Origin: Cylicocyclus nassatus
Taxonomy: Eukaryota > Nematoda > Chromadorea > Rhabditida > Strongylidae
Reading direction: 5' to 3'
DNA length: 64,000 bases
NCBI GenBank assembly: GCA_958299035.1
Contig: CATQJL010000316.1
Span: forward strand, 27,348,012-27,412,011
Shown: piece after piece, positions 12,051 through 23,482 of the stretch
Layout: the number at the start of each line of letters is the position of its first letter
How positions within the stretch are numbered: the first letter of the stretch is position 1
Position numbers and translations under genes: made by a program
The notes under the pieces: model-generated
The model's input: the letters and a program-made list of their open reading frames with translations, nothing else
What the model was told of the DNA's origin: nothing
The model's database searches: none

Positions 12051-15000
12051 TCTATTATTAAATAATCCGATCATTTTTTCATAATTTATTTTCATAAAGG
12101 AACGATGAAAAAAGAAGAACGACTTGTCCGAAACTACGGCGGACTGTATGTCAAAGAGCGTTGTTCGTTGGATACAACTCCTTTTCGGCCAAACCGAATA
12201 CCACTTGCACACATTATGGATAAAACAGTTTGAGTCTCAACTGATTAAGATGTGGTTGCTGATGCTTGGACTATGCGAAGTGCGTGCTAATACACTTTTC
12301 GTTACGTTTTCTGAACATTTTCAGGCAATATAGACAGGCTCTTTGTTGCTAGCACAATTTTAAAAAAACAGTGCGAGAATACAATTCAGCCGCAAGCTGA
12401 ATGAGTTCAACTGAGTGGAACGAGCAAACTCAAAATAGATCGCGCAATTTTTGATGGCTTCTGCTTTTTACAAGAATAATCAAAGATTTTACGAAAAAGA
12501 GCTACAATAAATTCAAAGTCTGCGACGTACAACGTGGCGAGATGAGGTGCTAAATTGTTTGCCTTTAGTCATTCGCAAAACCACACAAAACAATTAACAA
12601 TGGATTTCATTACAATCAATAATCTTGCAACATAATGACGCAACGACATCTTCAGTTAGTAGCACATAAGCAAACATTTATATTCTTGTGCTAAAAACAT
12701 TTCTTGACTCAAGAGCATAGCAAATGAAATGTAGAGTGTTTTGTGCTTATAGATATCATATTACCTATCATATGTAATATCGCGTTACTATCACCGAAGG
12801 ACGGCACTATTTGTAAAACACGAGAGTCTTTCAAAACAGTGTAATCCTCTTACATATCGGGAGAGCTTTGGAAGAAGCAAGCAAGCTCGTGAAATCCTGC
12901 AAAAAGCATACAACTGCTTTCTTAGCATGGTGCTAGCGGTGATGATGCTCACGAGGAAAACACGTTTAGTCGAAGTGGCTTTTCAAATGGGATGCGTACC
13001 ACATTAAAAAGCATAAAACGCTTGTTCCAATCTGCCTTCCATATCTGCGGAATATATACGAACGAGAAGTTATAAGCTTTAATGGAGCAAAGAAGATGTA
13101 CAAGTAAGACAACAATTGCAATATTTTTTAGCGCTTTCACGCTTTCGCTTTTCGCAGGTATGGAAGGCAGGTATTTAGCGATTTGAGGTCCTTTCAAGCT
13201 ACGCTCAGCACTCAGCCGCAGCACGCCGCGTCTTGCGGCGTGCGTCGCTGCAGTCGCAGTGAAAATATACGCTTACGGCAGCACAGCTCTGCCGGTTATG
13301 GATGCATCTCTATATTTGCTCTTGTTCGTGTTCTCCGAGAGTGTTCCTTCACAGCGAGCGAGTTTATATTTTCAAAGTGACTGCAGCGGCGCACGGCTGC
13401 TGCGTCCTGCGGCATGGCTTGGTTACTAACAGAACTGCTGAAGCATATATGCACGAGGAACAAGAATCGTGCAAAAGAGGAGAAATTAAAGAATTATGTG
13501 TTTTTTTCATGCCTGCCCGGCTAACAAGGTGCTGTGAAGTGCCAGCTAACTTCAGAAAAAATTTGGACACAATTTTCATTTACGTCAATTTTTCATGGCT
13601 TTTTGGACATCGTTTATCGCTGTCGCACTAAACCACACAAAATTTGCTGCCATATCATTTCTTGTTGATGTAATGTCAAAGCTTCATAACAAGCAATTCG
13701 CCTATCCCGAGCACAACTTTGGATTATCGTATACTCCCCGAGGTTACCTTTGACGTACAATGGTCCTTTCACAAAAGCGACGTTTGAGCAAATTTGGCTT
13801 GCCCGCTTACGATTCAATGAGTCGTCCCAGACCCGGCAAGAGGTTGCATTTGGGAATCTTGTAAACGAAGTCCCCTTTGAGATTGCGGCAATTTACTAGT
13901 AACCCTTTGTGGTTTTTGTAGAAGTATGGATTATAAATTGCGGCGAAATGTGAGTGGATAAAAGTGAAGAAAAAACAAGAAAGTTAATCATAAAACATCA
14001 GAATTCAAAAAAAGGGAGGTTTTTTCATCATTAAAGGCCATAGCAAAGCAGAGGGGATGAAATTGAGGTCAAAATGAGTGCACAAGGGTAGAATATTAAT
14101 TAAAAAAGAGACTTATGTAAAACTATTGGAAAATTATGTGAGGAAGTCGATAAATTATGACATTGTTTGGTCCCGCGCAATCTTAGGGTGCCCTCAGGTT
14201 GCGCGGGAGCAACCTAAGTTAGAAAACACAACTCCTTCCCCTCACATATTTTTTGAAATAATTTTTCGTACTTTTGTTTTGACCATCGTCGCAAAGGTAT
14301 GTACCAAATTTGATGGCTCAATATTGCTTATTCTCAATAAAGAAACTGATTTTTTATTTTTTGTTCATGTCTTAACGCGTTGGCTTCGTGTGCACAAAAA
14401 GTTCCTGCAATCCTGTTTGTGACCTGTTAATTTACTGTTACTGGTAAAATGAAGTTAGAACCTAAACCCGGGTTTAAAATAAGGATTGAGCTGGCCAATA
14501 TTCTGTCAGAAAAAGAAAACACCCTGGAAACGTGATTCCTCTTGCATTCCCTTCAAAAAACGATATCCAGCGTGTGAAAGCGCCACTTCTGCTAAGCTCT
14601 GAGTCCCTGTCTTCTTCACCATTCTCAAAATGAAAGCGCTAAGTGCTTGGATCGTTTTTAAGTTTTAGTTATCGTTGTAACAACAGGCCAAGGTTGTTTG
14701 CGTTTTTTGTGTGTATGTAGTCTGTCTTTTCGTTATGAAATGTAAAGCGAGTTTTAAAGAATCTTTTGGTCCCAAATTCGCACAACCAGGTTCCTACGCA
14801 AGCTTTTTGCAAAGTTATATTTTCGTGCTCAACACGCAAAGTTGAAAAACACGGTTATTAAGTCAAAAAACCACAATGTATTTGCATGCAACGCCGTCAA
14901 AAAGTGGCATATGTTCTCTACTCAGTGAAGGAGGAGATTTCAGCTTAGCGACGTAGCCCTCAGACAATCTTCAAATTGCCGATTCCTAGGTAAAAGGTCT

Positions 15001-16279
15001 AATCGCTATGTAGTGTACGTGTTCTTCATAAGGTTTCCTCCAATCAAAACTGCCGATTTATGGCAAACATTTGAGGATGGCTTCTAGCACTTCAGTAATA
15101 ATGCTCAGCACCATTCTGTTGATTTTACTTCTATTGTTGACATGCGGAAAGCAGCACTCCCATCACATTTTTGTAATGTGAGTTTGAAAAGTTTTTCCGA
15201 CCGCCATTGAATGGAAACATATTTATGGTGATATTGCCAGCGCGAGCCTCTCCGAGGCAGAGGTGACGCGCTGGTGCATCAGTGTCTATTAGTCTTACGA
15301 GAAAAATGCCGAGTCGCCTGCGCTCAGTGAGAAAAATGTAAGGCCGCTTCGAGACACTAATAACATACCTGCTGTCCAAATCTGCGAAACATTTTGTTGA
15401 AGAAGTTACAAACCCTGGGTCTACGATTCACACTTGAATTGAGCACGAGTAATAATGCATTATTGATAGAATTTCTGATAGTGCAGGATAGTAGTTTTTC
15501 ACTCAAGAAATCGTGTTCAAATCCCGTCGAAATCGTCGCCAAATCGCCTCCATTGCTTTTGCGTTTCTTGCGAATTTTCGTCTTTTCTTCAAAATTTGTC
15601 ATGAATAGTGACTATCGTAGCTTCAGCAATGATTGCGTTTTGAAACAGATTTCTGCTGCCTGCCGATATGCATAACACTTATTTGTTTGCAGACAGGGCG
15701 AAACCTGGGAAATCAAGGGCCGTAGCTTTTCTCAGAAAATCGATGTTATCAGTGTCTCAAAAGGACTACAACAATGTACATCGCCTTGTTAAACACCAGT
15801 CTCAGTGCCCACATCTCGCCAAATCACGCTCAAAATTTGCACACGTTCTCGTTTTTAAGAACGTGCTTGTTATCACCTACATACACTAGTTCAGTATTTT
15901 AATACGCGTTCGCGTTAAAGGTTCTCAAAGCGCACTTTTCGGAAAATACATGCGATTTGAGCTTAGATTTGATATCAGCGCATTGAAGTATTCAGAAAGT
16001 GACATAATTGAAGCCGAGAAGTTTCCCGGATGCTACATTCAAATTGTTTCTGAACCTGCTGAATGTCTGGGAGCGCACATTTAAGCGCTGACGAGTATAT
16101 ACAACATTACTCTGCTTCCTACTATAAAAGCAACCAGCAAGCCCACAGCCGTACTGATCCTTGAGCTCAGCGCTCGTACGTCTAGACCTTTGTACAAAAT
16201 TGTTAGAGAACCTAAATACGACTTATACAATTCTTTCACGACTCTGTGCAAAGCCATAACAAATTAGAACTTTTTACAG
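12051..16279. other. No supported gene; minor hairpins
   Basis: Four kilobases without a family match. Small hairpins lie at 13215-13250 (GCACGCCGCGTCTTGCGGCGTGC) and 14172-14206 (CCCGCGCAA...TTGCGCGGG). Several isolated acceptor-like TTGCAG and TTTTCAG sites occur, and the stretch 15390-16260 has GC content and open frames compatible with exons of the gene at 16280, but I could not join any of them in frame to a recognisable protein. Confidence 0.4.
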
Positions 16280-16715
16280 ATAGCAAACATCCGCAAATTT
16301 TGGAAAACGGAGTGGATTACCGTTTATGATTTAGGCCTTGATAACAAGTCAGCAGCGAATGTGCAAGTAAGTTCGCTGTCACAGTACGCTGTCATCGCCC
16401 CCTTTATTCACGAATTTTTCTAAGAGCAAATGCTTTGTGGATTTGCGAAAGTTTCCCTTCGAGTTGTATCCTGACTACGTCGCAAAACTCAAGGAGTACA
16501 GATGGAAACCCATTTTGATAGCAGTCGGTTTGGTTTGATGAATTGTTAAAGTTGTGTACGGTTTGCACCAGATGACGTTGAAAGAATTTGGTGCTGTTTG
16601 GTACATGGATGCTTCCGTACGATGGTTCAAAGACGACCGAGATGTATTTTACAAAGAAGTTACATGTAGCAGATCGGGACTACTAGAGAGGTCTGATGCA
16701 AGGGTTATTTTGCAA
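16280..16715 (+). CDS. Core exons of a DUF1647-like glycosyltransferase-like gene (partial)
   Basis: Three exons, all phase 0, join cleanly: 16280-16366 (acceptor TTTTTACAG, donor GTAAGT), 16425-16523 (acceptor TTTCTAAG) and 16572-16715 (acceptor TTGCACCAG, intron of 48 bases). The 110-residue product has, in order, IRKFWKTEWITVYDLGL, then VDLRKFPFELYPDYV and EYRWKPILIA, then LKEFGAVWYMDASVRW. This series (VYDLGL, RKFPF..YP.YV, YRWKP, EFGA.WWMD.S.R) is the signature I remember for DUF1647, a nematode-expanded family thought to act as Golgi transferases; WMDAS is the likely metal or sugar-binding DxD-like region. The N-terminal anchor exons expected for this family lie at 4987-5886. I could not find the C-terminal exons, so the gene may be truncated. 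Confidence 0.7.
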
Positions 16716-17480
16716 GTCTGTTCATTTTTTCCGCTAGACAACAATCACTGAGCCTTGATCGACTTACAGACGAACAATGCAACTTTGCTTTTTCCACTAC
16801 TTAATATGCAGTAGTAGTTAGTACTTTACTTATACCGATACTCTACTCAAATTTTAGCCCACGTTTTCTTGTCTTTGCTGAACCTAAAAACCACTAAATC
16901 GATAAGGAAGTTTTTGTTAGAAGATACCTCGGAAGTTTCCTTTACTGTGGAGGGAAAAAATCTACGCTTTATTTAGTAAGTTAAGGTTGTATTCTAAGCA
17001 AAAAGGCATGCTATTTAAAACATCTATCTAATCGAAGTTCATTTGATATTTGCTCAAATACACAACCTTTGCAACCAGCCGCTTTACTTTGTACAAGTTT
17101 AACTGATTATCAAAATTTTTCTCCTGCGTTTGAAGTTGTACCAAACCAGAAGATACGCGCAAAGCTTTTTACTTTAACGAGCATTTCAAAAATCCTTAAA
17201 TATTTGAGAGTGACAAATTTCAAGATCGGTTTAATCCAAAAGCCGTAAAACATCAACGGGTATGCATTTCAAGTCTGTTTGCATTTTTTCTCCTCTTTCT
17301 CATATCCCTTTTTCTGCGCTGCATGGAACATTTGAAGAAAGATTGCCTTGATTTCCAAACAAGACCGCAAAGCTACAAGCGGTGGTCGCTGATTCATTTT
17401 TTGTGAAATTCTGTCATAGGCCTAAAAGAAAGCTCGGTTAGTTCACTTGATGTGAACGATCGTCCCAAATGAGTTTTGTA
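16716..17480. other. No supported feature
   Basis: AT-rich sequence where C-terminal exons of the DUF1647-like gene would be expected. An acceptor-like CTTACAG at 16764 leads into a frame that stops after 14 codons. Nothing recognisable. Confidence 0.4.
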
Positions 17481-18669
17481 AGGTAAACTAACCCATTTCC
17501 AATCAGGTACCGCGGTGATCTTTCAGGATAGAGAGGATTGACTGCTGAATGCAGTTAAATAAGCAAAAAATGAGTTTTATTTTTTGCAGGGGCTTGCTTT
17601 TTGCTCATTTTTGAAAATCTATGCAAAATATTTTCTTCATTATTTTATATAGTTATGCTCCAAAAAATTTGATTCTTCATGAAAGTTTGAGCTAAAATAT
17701 CGGAATTCGTCATCCTTCGCTGGGTCCGGATAACGGAAAATGCCCTATTTGCTCTTAATGCGGAGAGGTGCATTTTTTGAAAGTGCACAAGGTGGCGAAA
17801 AGTTGAGTAACAAAATGGTTATAAAAAAAGATTTCATCTATTATAGTCGCTGCTATCCTTCTACTCCGTGAAAATGAGCTGTCCGAGAGGCTTCGCAGAA
17901 ATTGCTGCAGAACTCGAATTAACACATTCGATAGTGGGAAAACAAAGTCAAGTATCAGGTAGGTCCAAACTTAGTGCCGTATTTTGACCATTCCGCAAAG
18001 TCTCTGAGAAAAAGATGGCGGATACTGTATGGAGATTTTGATCCAAAAAACGTTTATCATCCCAGGGCTGTACCTTCGAAGTGATTCACGAGATTCAGGT
18101 AATCTACACCATTTTCAAGCCATTGTTTCTGCCTTGCCTTACTTTATCTTCAACAATCTTATCTCAGATTACTGAGATAACATCAACGACCAGTAGATAG
18201 AGCAAAGCTTTTGCAGTGTAATGCTCTATCCGTATTTTTCTCGTACCAACCTATTAAATTTTCAATGTTGTTATTGGGAAGTTGTTGTAAAAAGTTGCTC
18301 ATAATAAATGAAAACAAACTTAGAAACCAGTAGAATTTCCGTAGCCTGAGCCGCAGTAAATTTCAGCCAATTCAGGTGATCTGAGCCCTAAGGTAAACTC
18401 ACGGCGTTTGTCCAGTATCCAGCGAGCTATAAATTTGGATTTTGTAGACGTGATAAACATGGACGTTAGCAAGAAAGAAAAAGCTATACCTTCTATGCAG
18501 TTATAGTCAAGAAGGTGAACGCTTGCGATGACCGGGTGCCGTAATTCGAAACCGCTTAACGGAGCCATTTTTGTTGCAAATTTTTGGAGCAGCTCTACCG
18601 AAAGGAGGACGACTTCTGATATTTTAGCTCAAACTTTCATGAAGAATCAAATTTTTTGGAGCATAACTA

Positions 18670-20245
18670 AAGTGCGGTTCATAATTATACGAACACCCAA
18701 AATTTTGTAAGTTTTCGGACTTTTTGGGAGAAACTCAAAAAGCCGTTGGTACCACGCGATAGAACACAGCCGAAAACGATATATGATTCATAAGAATGGA
18801 AGTCGATGTCAATTGTAGGAGTGTTTTGGCGGCTAGTGCGAATCTTTAGCGGTTCATAATTATACGAACACCTCAAACAAAGGCCCATTTTTCATTCAAG
18901 AATGCAATCGTTTGAGTCCAATTTTTTTGAAGAGTTATAGTAACAAAGTCTGACATATTTGCTACACACTGAACCCAGTGCAGTTCAAAACGAGGACCGT
19001 TACTTTTTTCAGAAGGCTCTAAATGCTTCTAAAGTGATTGAGCTCCAGAAACATCCGTTCTTCTGTGGTTTTCACGCTCTAATTAGCTTCTACCAAAGCT
19101 ATGAGATAAAATAAGCTCTTGCGATAAATATTTTGTTTGATGCTTGGAAAATCTTTGCGTTTTCGTGCCGTTTTTCAACCAAGTTCCAACCTTAGCACAG
19201 AGTTAGCACGATTTCGAGCCTCAAAACTCAGCTTCTCTCTCGCGCAAACGTTTGATATGAAGCAGCTGCATTGCTTGCATGATGATATTTCTGTGCCAAA
19301 GTTTTTAGGTTTTTTCTAGAACTGATCTTGCGGATGTGGAGCTACAAACCAAATAATGGTGTGATTGCAAGAGTAAAACCAGTATTTTTGGTGAAATAAC
19401 GTCTGCGTGGCCGAAACAAACGCTCAACGCTGCTGATTTTTTCTAGTCAAATATAAAGTCTTGTAAACTTCTACATACTACATGCTTACTTCATTGCATG
19501 GCTTCAGAAGCTGAGTTTTGAGGCTCGAAATTGTGCTAACTCTGTGGTAAGGTTGGAACTTGATTGAGAAACGGCACGAAAACGCAAAGATTTTCCAAAC
19601 GTCAAACAAAATACCTATTGCAAGAGCTTGTTTCATCTCATAGCTTTGATAGAAGCTAATTGGAGCGCGTAAACCACAGATGAACGGATGTTTTTGGAGC
19701 GCAATCACTCCAAAAGCATTTAGCCCCTTTAAAAAAAAGTAACGGTCCTTTTTGAACTGCACTGGGTTTAGTGTATAGCAGAAATGTCAGACTTTGTTAC
19801 TGTAGCTCTACAAAAAATTTGGACTCAAATGATTGCAATCTTGAAGGAAAAATGGACCTTTGTTTGAGGTGTTCGTATAATTATGAACCGCTAAAGATTC
19901 GCATTAGCCGCCAAAACACTCCTACAGTTGACATCGATTTCCATTTATATGGATCATATACCGTTTTCGGCTGTGTTCTATCGCGTGGTACCAACGGCTT
20001 TTTGAGTTTCTCCCTAATAGTCCAAAAACTTACAAAATTTTGGGTGTTCGTATAATTATGAACCGCTAAAGATTCGCATTAGCCGCCAAAACACTCCTAC
20101 AGTTGACATCGATTTCCATTTATATGGATCATATACCGTTTTCGGCTGTGTTCTATCGCGTGGTACCAACGGCTTTTTGAGTTTCTCCCAAATAGTCCAA
20201 AAACTTACAAAATTTTGGGTGTTCGTATAATTATGAACCGCACTT
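18670..20245. mobile_element. TA-flanked foldback element with AAGTGCGGTTCATAATTATAC termini
   Basis: The right terminus GTATAATTATGAACCGCACTT is the exact complement of the left, with TA at 18668-18669 and 20246-20247. Arms are about 730 bases each, around a centre near 19440. The terminal motif recurs inside: the left arm has two copies of GCGGTTCATAATTATACGAA bounding one unit, and the right arm has three copies bounding two units. No transposase is visible; the 94-residue frame starting at 19771 lies in the arm and mirrors one in the other arm. Confidence 0.85.
19871..20243. repeat. 175 bp tandem duplication within the right arm
   Basis: GTTCGTATAATTATGAACCG occurs at 19871, 20046 and 20221, exactly 175 bases apart. 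The two units between them differ at only about one position (CTCCCTAATAG versus CTCCCAAATAG), so the duplication is recent. The left arm (18676-18870) has a single unit. Confidence 0.9.
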
Positions 20246-20247
20246 TA

Positions 20248-20955
20248 TTAGGTCGTCCCGAAAGTACTTGCGCACGATTTTCAAAAATTCATAACTCTTT
20301 AAACTCTCAACGGATTTGTACGATCAAAATTTTGTATAAGAGAGGAACTCATGCTCTTTGCATATGTATCTGAATTGTTCGATAATATTCACAGATGACG
20401 GAGATGGAAGCTCAAGACTAAAATCACTCAAAATTTGAATTTTTCGTGTAGGGTCATAAAAAATCGGAAACTTGCAACGAAAATCAGAGCAGTCAGTATT
20501 GTAAGTTCTTTCACCAGCTCTTTCTAACAGTTCAAAGTTTGCGCCGATTGAGCGTCTCTATGAAAAGTTATGATTTTGGAGCAAGCAATGCAAAAGGGCG
20601 AATTTGATTTATTTTGGCATTTTTCAGGGAATTCATAACTTTTTACAGAGACGCTCAATCGGCGCAAACTTTGCACTGTTAAAAAGAGGTGGTGAAAGAA
20701 CCTATAATACTGGCTGCTCGGATTTTTGTGGCAAGTTTACGATTTTTTATGACCCTACACGAAAAATTCATTTGAGTGATTTTGGTTTTGAGCTTCTATC
20801 TCCTTCATTTGTAAACATTAACGGAATGTTCAAGCACATGTGCAAAAAGCATGAGTTCCTCTCTTATACAAAATTTCGATCATACAAATCCGTTGAAAAT
20901 TTAATGAGTTATGAATTTTTGAAAATCGTGCGCAAGAACTTTCGGGACGACCTAA
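20248..20955. mobile_element. Mariner-type MITE, 708 bp
   Basis: Starts TTAGGTCGTCCCGAAAGT and ends ACTTTCGGGACGACCTAA, close to perfect inverted repeats. TA flanks at 20246-20247 and 20956-20957. The arms extend over most of the element (for example GAGACGCTCAATCGGCGCAA near 20545 and its complement near 20645). The long open frame reading rightward from 20604 is a by-product of the palindrome and has no transposase features. Confidence 0.85.
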
Positions 20956-20957
20956 TA

Positions 20958-21974
20958 TTAGGTTGTTCCGAATGTAATGTCGCTTTTTTTAAACGTACGT
21001 CACTTCTCGAGGAGCAAAGATATGTAAAAGATTCTGGTAGCATTTGATGCAGCATTTCATTCTCTTTCTAATGGTTATATAATCTCTGCACAATATTCAA
21101 TATCCCCTCGAAAAATTATCAAAACCGGCGACCCATGCTTTTTGAGAGGGCGAAGTTTCACAATTTTTCTAAATTTTTACAACAACCCTCGGAAGGGTCC
21201 AAGTAATGGATGGATAGAGCAAACCCTACAGAAAACAGCACAACTTTTTTCTACTTTCCAGAGCTCGTCATAATTTTTGTATAGATTTTTTGATGGAACC
21301 ACCGAATTTTAGCAGGCCTGCCTCAGACACAAATGCAACAAACACCAATAAATCTTCGGATTTTGAACTTACAAAGATGGATTATGGTTTGACACTAATT
21401 TTACAAAGCAAATGAGCGTTTACCGCTTCAGCTTAGCAACTTTCGAAAACTTTGGGTACAGCCTGGGGCGCCCTGGAAAACCTGAATTATGGTGATTTCC
21501 CGGAAAACTTGATGAATCGGAAACAAAAAACAACGGCTAGAAAGAGGAGAAAAAGCTGCGTCGAATGACACCCGAGTTGCTTACCGGTTGTTGCTCTGTG
21601 AGGTTTGAGTTGACCAAATATGGGATTTAATAGCATTGAAAAATTGATGCCAGAAACTCTAAAGAGCAAGCTAAGAAAAAGAAAAAATTACTCTATGTCC
21701 TATAGGGTTTGCCCTATCTATTAGTCACTTGTACATCTTCGGAGAATAGGTACAAAAATCTAGAAAAATAGCCGAACTTGAACATAGCAATAAGCATGGG
21801 TCGCAGATTTTGGTAATTTTTCCAGAGCTCATTGAATACTATGCAATGAAATTACAACCATTAGAAAGAGGATGAAATGCTGCATCGAATGCTCCTAAGA
21901 TCTCTTGAAAATGTTGATTCCACGATTAGTGGCGTTCATTCGAAAAAAGCGACATTACTTTCGGAACGACCTAA
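20958..21974. mobile_element. Mariner-type non-autonomous element, 1017 bp
   Basis: Starts TTAGGTTGTTCCGAATGTAA and ends TTACTTTCGGAACGACCTAA, flanked by TA. The interior shares blocks with the element at 3018-4051 (AATCTTCGGAATTT versus AATCTTCGGATTTT, and a matching minus-strand frame), so the two belong to one family about 1.02-1.03 kb long. The TTAGGTTG.. terminus is that of mariner-related elements. No transposase. Confidence 0.8.
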
Positions 21975-22175
21975 TATATAAAATAATGAAGAAATTATTT
22001 CGCATAGATTTTCAAAAGTGAGCAACCCCTGCAAAAAAAACTCATTTTTTGCTTACTCAACTGCATTCAGCCGTCAATCCTCTCTACCCTATGAAATCAC
22101 GCGGTACCTGGTTGGACGCTCACCTGTCCAGTTTACATTTTCTTATGGCATGAAGAAGTGAGTTAGTTTACCCTA

Positions 22176-22430
22176 TTTATGATACGCCTCGGGCTCGTCC
22201 TCGTCGTGCTGGATGTTGGGGCATGCGCAATAAAGACGTCAAGGTAGGAATTGAACCACATCTTGGCAATCGCAAACGTCCAATTCGAGTTGTAAGTTGT
22301 CTGAAAGAATCGGTGTTTATGGCCAAACTCGTGTTGACAAGGACTCCCTTTCCACCTACTCCTCGACTGTCGCGTGTTACTAAGAACAGTTTTTCTCCAG
22401 TCACAGGCGCTCAACAGGTAGTGCCTCCTT
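22176..22430 (-). pseudogene. RTE-type endonuclease fragment
   Basis: Read on the minus strand, this encodes part of the apurinic-like endonuclease domain of an RTE-clade non-LTR retrotransposon: the segments GVGGKGVLVNTSLAI and RQLTTRIGRLRLPRCGS match the corresponding part of the copy at 23540-23800. Frames break near both ends. It is a short, oppositely oriented, dead fragment lying against the right end of the palindromic element at 22173. Confidence 0.75.
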
Positions 22431-23482
22431 GTCATTTTCGCTTAAAAAGAGTAATGCCTAGCATAAGTCTTCCGGACTGCGTAAAGCGCTCTGGCAGTCA
22501 TCATGGCCCATTATCACGGACAACAGTTTTAAATTTCATTGTAGCACATTTGAGTTTTTCTTTCATTTCCCATAACTCCCCTCCCAGAATTGCTTTGCAG
22601 ATATCGGTCAACTCTATAAGGCAATACACATTTCATATGAAAACGCCATTTCGACTAATTTTACTTTCCTTGTAAGTGGAGAAGACACCTGCGGCTAAAC
22701 ACTCTTTACCATTGGGAGTGGCGGGTGGAGGACCAGGCTCTGGGCTCTCCATCTCTCTCACGAACGTGTTCTTTACTCATTTCTCAGGCTTAATTAGCGA
22801 TCGAAGCTCCGCCCTCCATCCAGCATTGCCAATGAAAGAGAGTGTACTCACATGATTATTCGCAGAAAGAAACTCGAGGCTTTCATTTTTGGAAAACGCT
22901 AAAAAAAGGAATGCTGAGATTAAGAAGGGAGTTGGTTTGTTTTGCATACAAAACTGATTCGATAATTCGCTTACAGCTGTGGTTTTATTTTTCGAGAAGA
23001 TCATGCCTCACGATCTATGCTTGCTTTTCGTTTATTTCGAGTTCTTGCAAGTCAAATTCTATCAGTCCATCCACTATTATCATTCTTGCAGATGGCATCA
23101 TTTTATGGGATTGAAAGCAGTGTCAGTGCTGTTTCAGCAATTTTTAGACAACCCGCCCGTCAACTTACCTACTCTGCATTCCTGAAACTTTGTGATTTCT
23201 AAGTTGCTCCAATTAATTAAAATAAGTCAAACATAATTCAATGTTTATATCTTCTCAAAACCGTTCGACGTAATCACTACAACTAGCTGCATGAGCCTAA
23301 CAAGCTATTCCCTGTGAGTGAAATAATTGCTCGACACAGTGAAAATATGGAAAGCTCCTTTAATCTCGATCGCCTTTTAAATCTTGCTCCCAGTGGCGCG
23401 CTTTACCAGCGGCTCTTGGGGAAGAGCTCCAGTGGGAGCAAGGTTTGAAAAGCGATTTAGCCTGCCAAAAACGGGACGGACA
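22431..23482. other. Spacer; possible terminal exon at 23092-23202
   Basis: Acceptor-like CATTCTTGCAG is followed by a 36-codon open stretch (MASFYGIESSVSAVSAIF.., stop TAA at 23200). It could be a last exon but has no partner exon or family. The 120 bases before 23483 appear to be the RTE 5' untranslated region. Confidence 0.25.

Larger units (their letters stand above)
17481..22173. mobile_element. Palindromic TA-flanked element split by three later insertions
   Basis: Left terminus AGGTAAACTAACCCA and right terminus GAGTTAGTTTACCC are inverted copies flanked by TA. The left arm 17481-17715 pairs with two pieces, 18610-18669 and 21977-22173, which would be contiguous without the insertions. 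Joined, the inner right arm reads GCATAAC-TA-TATAAAATAATG, the exact complement of the left arm at 17634-17654. The intact host element would be about 1.39 kb. It carries no gene. The pieces between 18670 and 21974 are three separate TA-flanked elements. Confidence 0.8.

Noticed and set aside
18670..20245. CRISPR-like regularly spaced repeats
   Set aside because: Only three copies at 175 bp, with identical spacers, inside a TA-flanked eukaryotic element; this is a tandem duplication.
20604..21047. 147-codon open frame
   Set aside because: It lies in the right arm of the 708 bp palindromic MITE and crosses into the next element. No transposase motif, and it mirrors the other arm.
22223..22675. 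150-codon plus-strand frame
   Set aside because: Its first part is the antisense of an RTE endonuclease fragment read on the minus strand.
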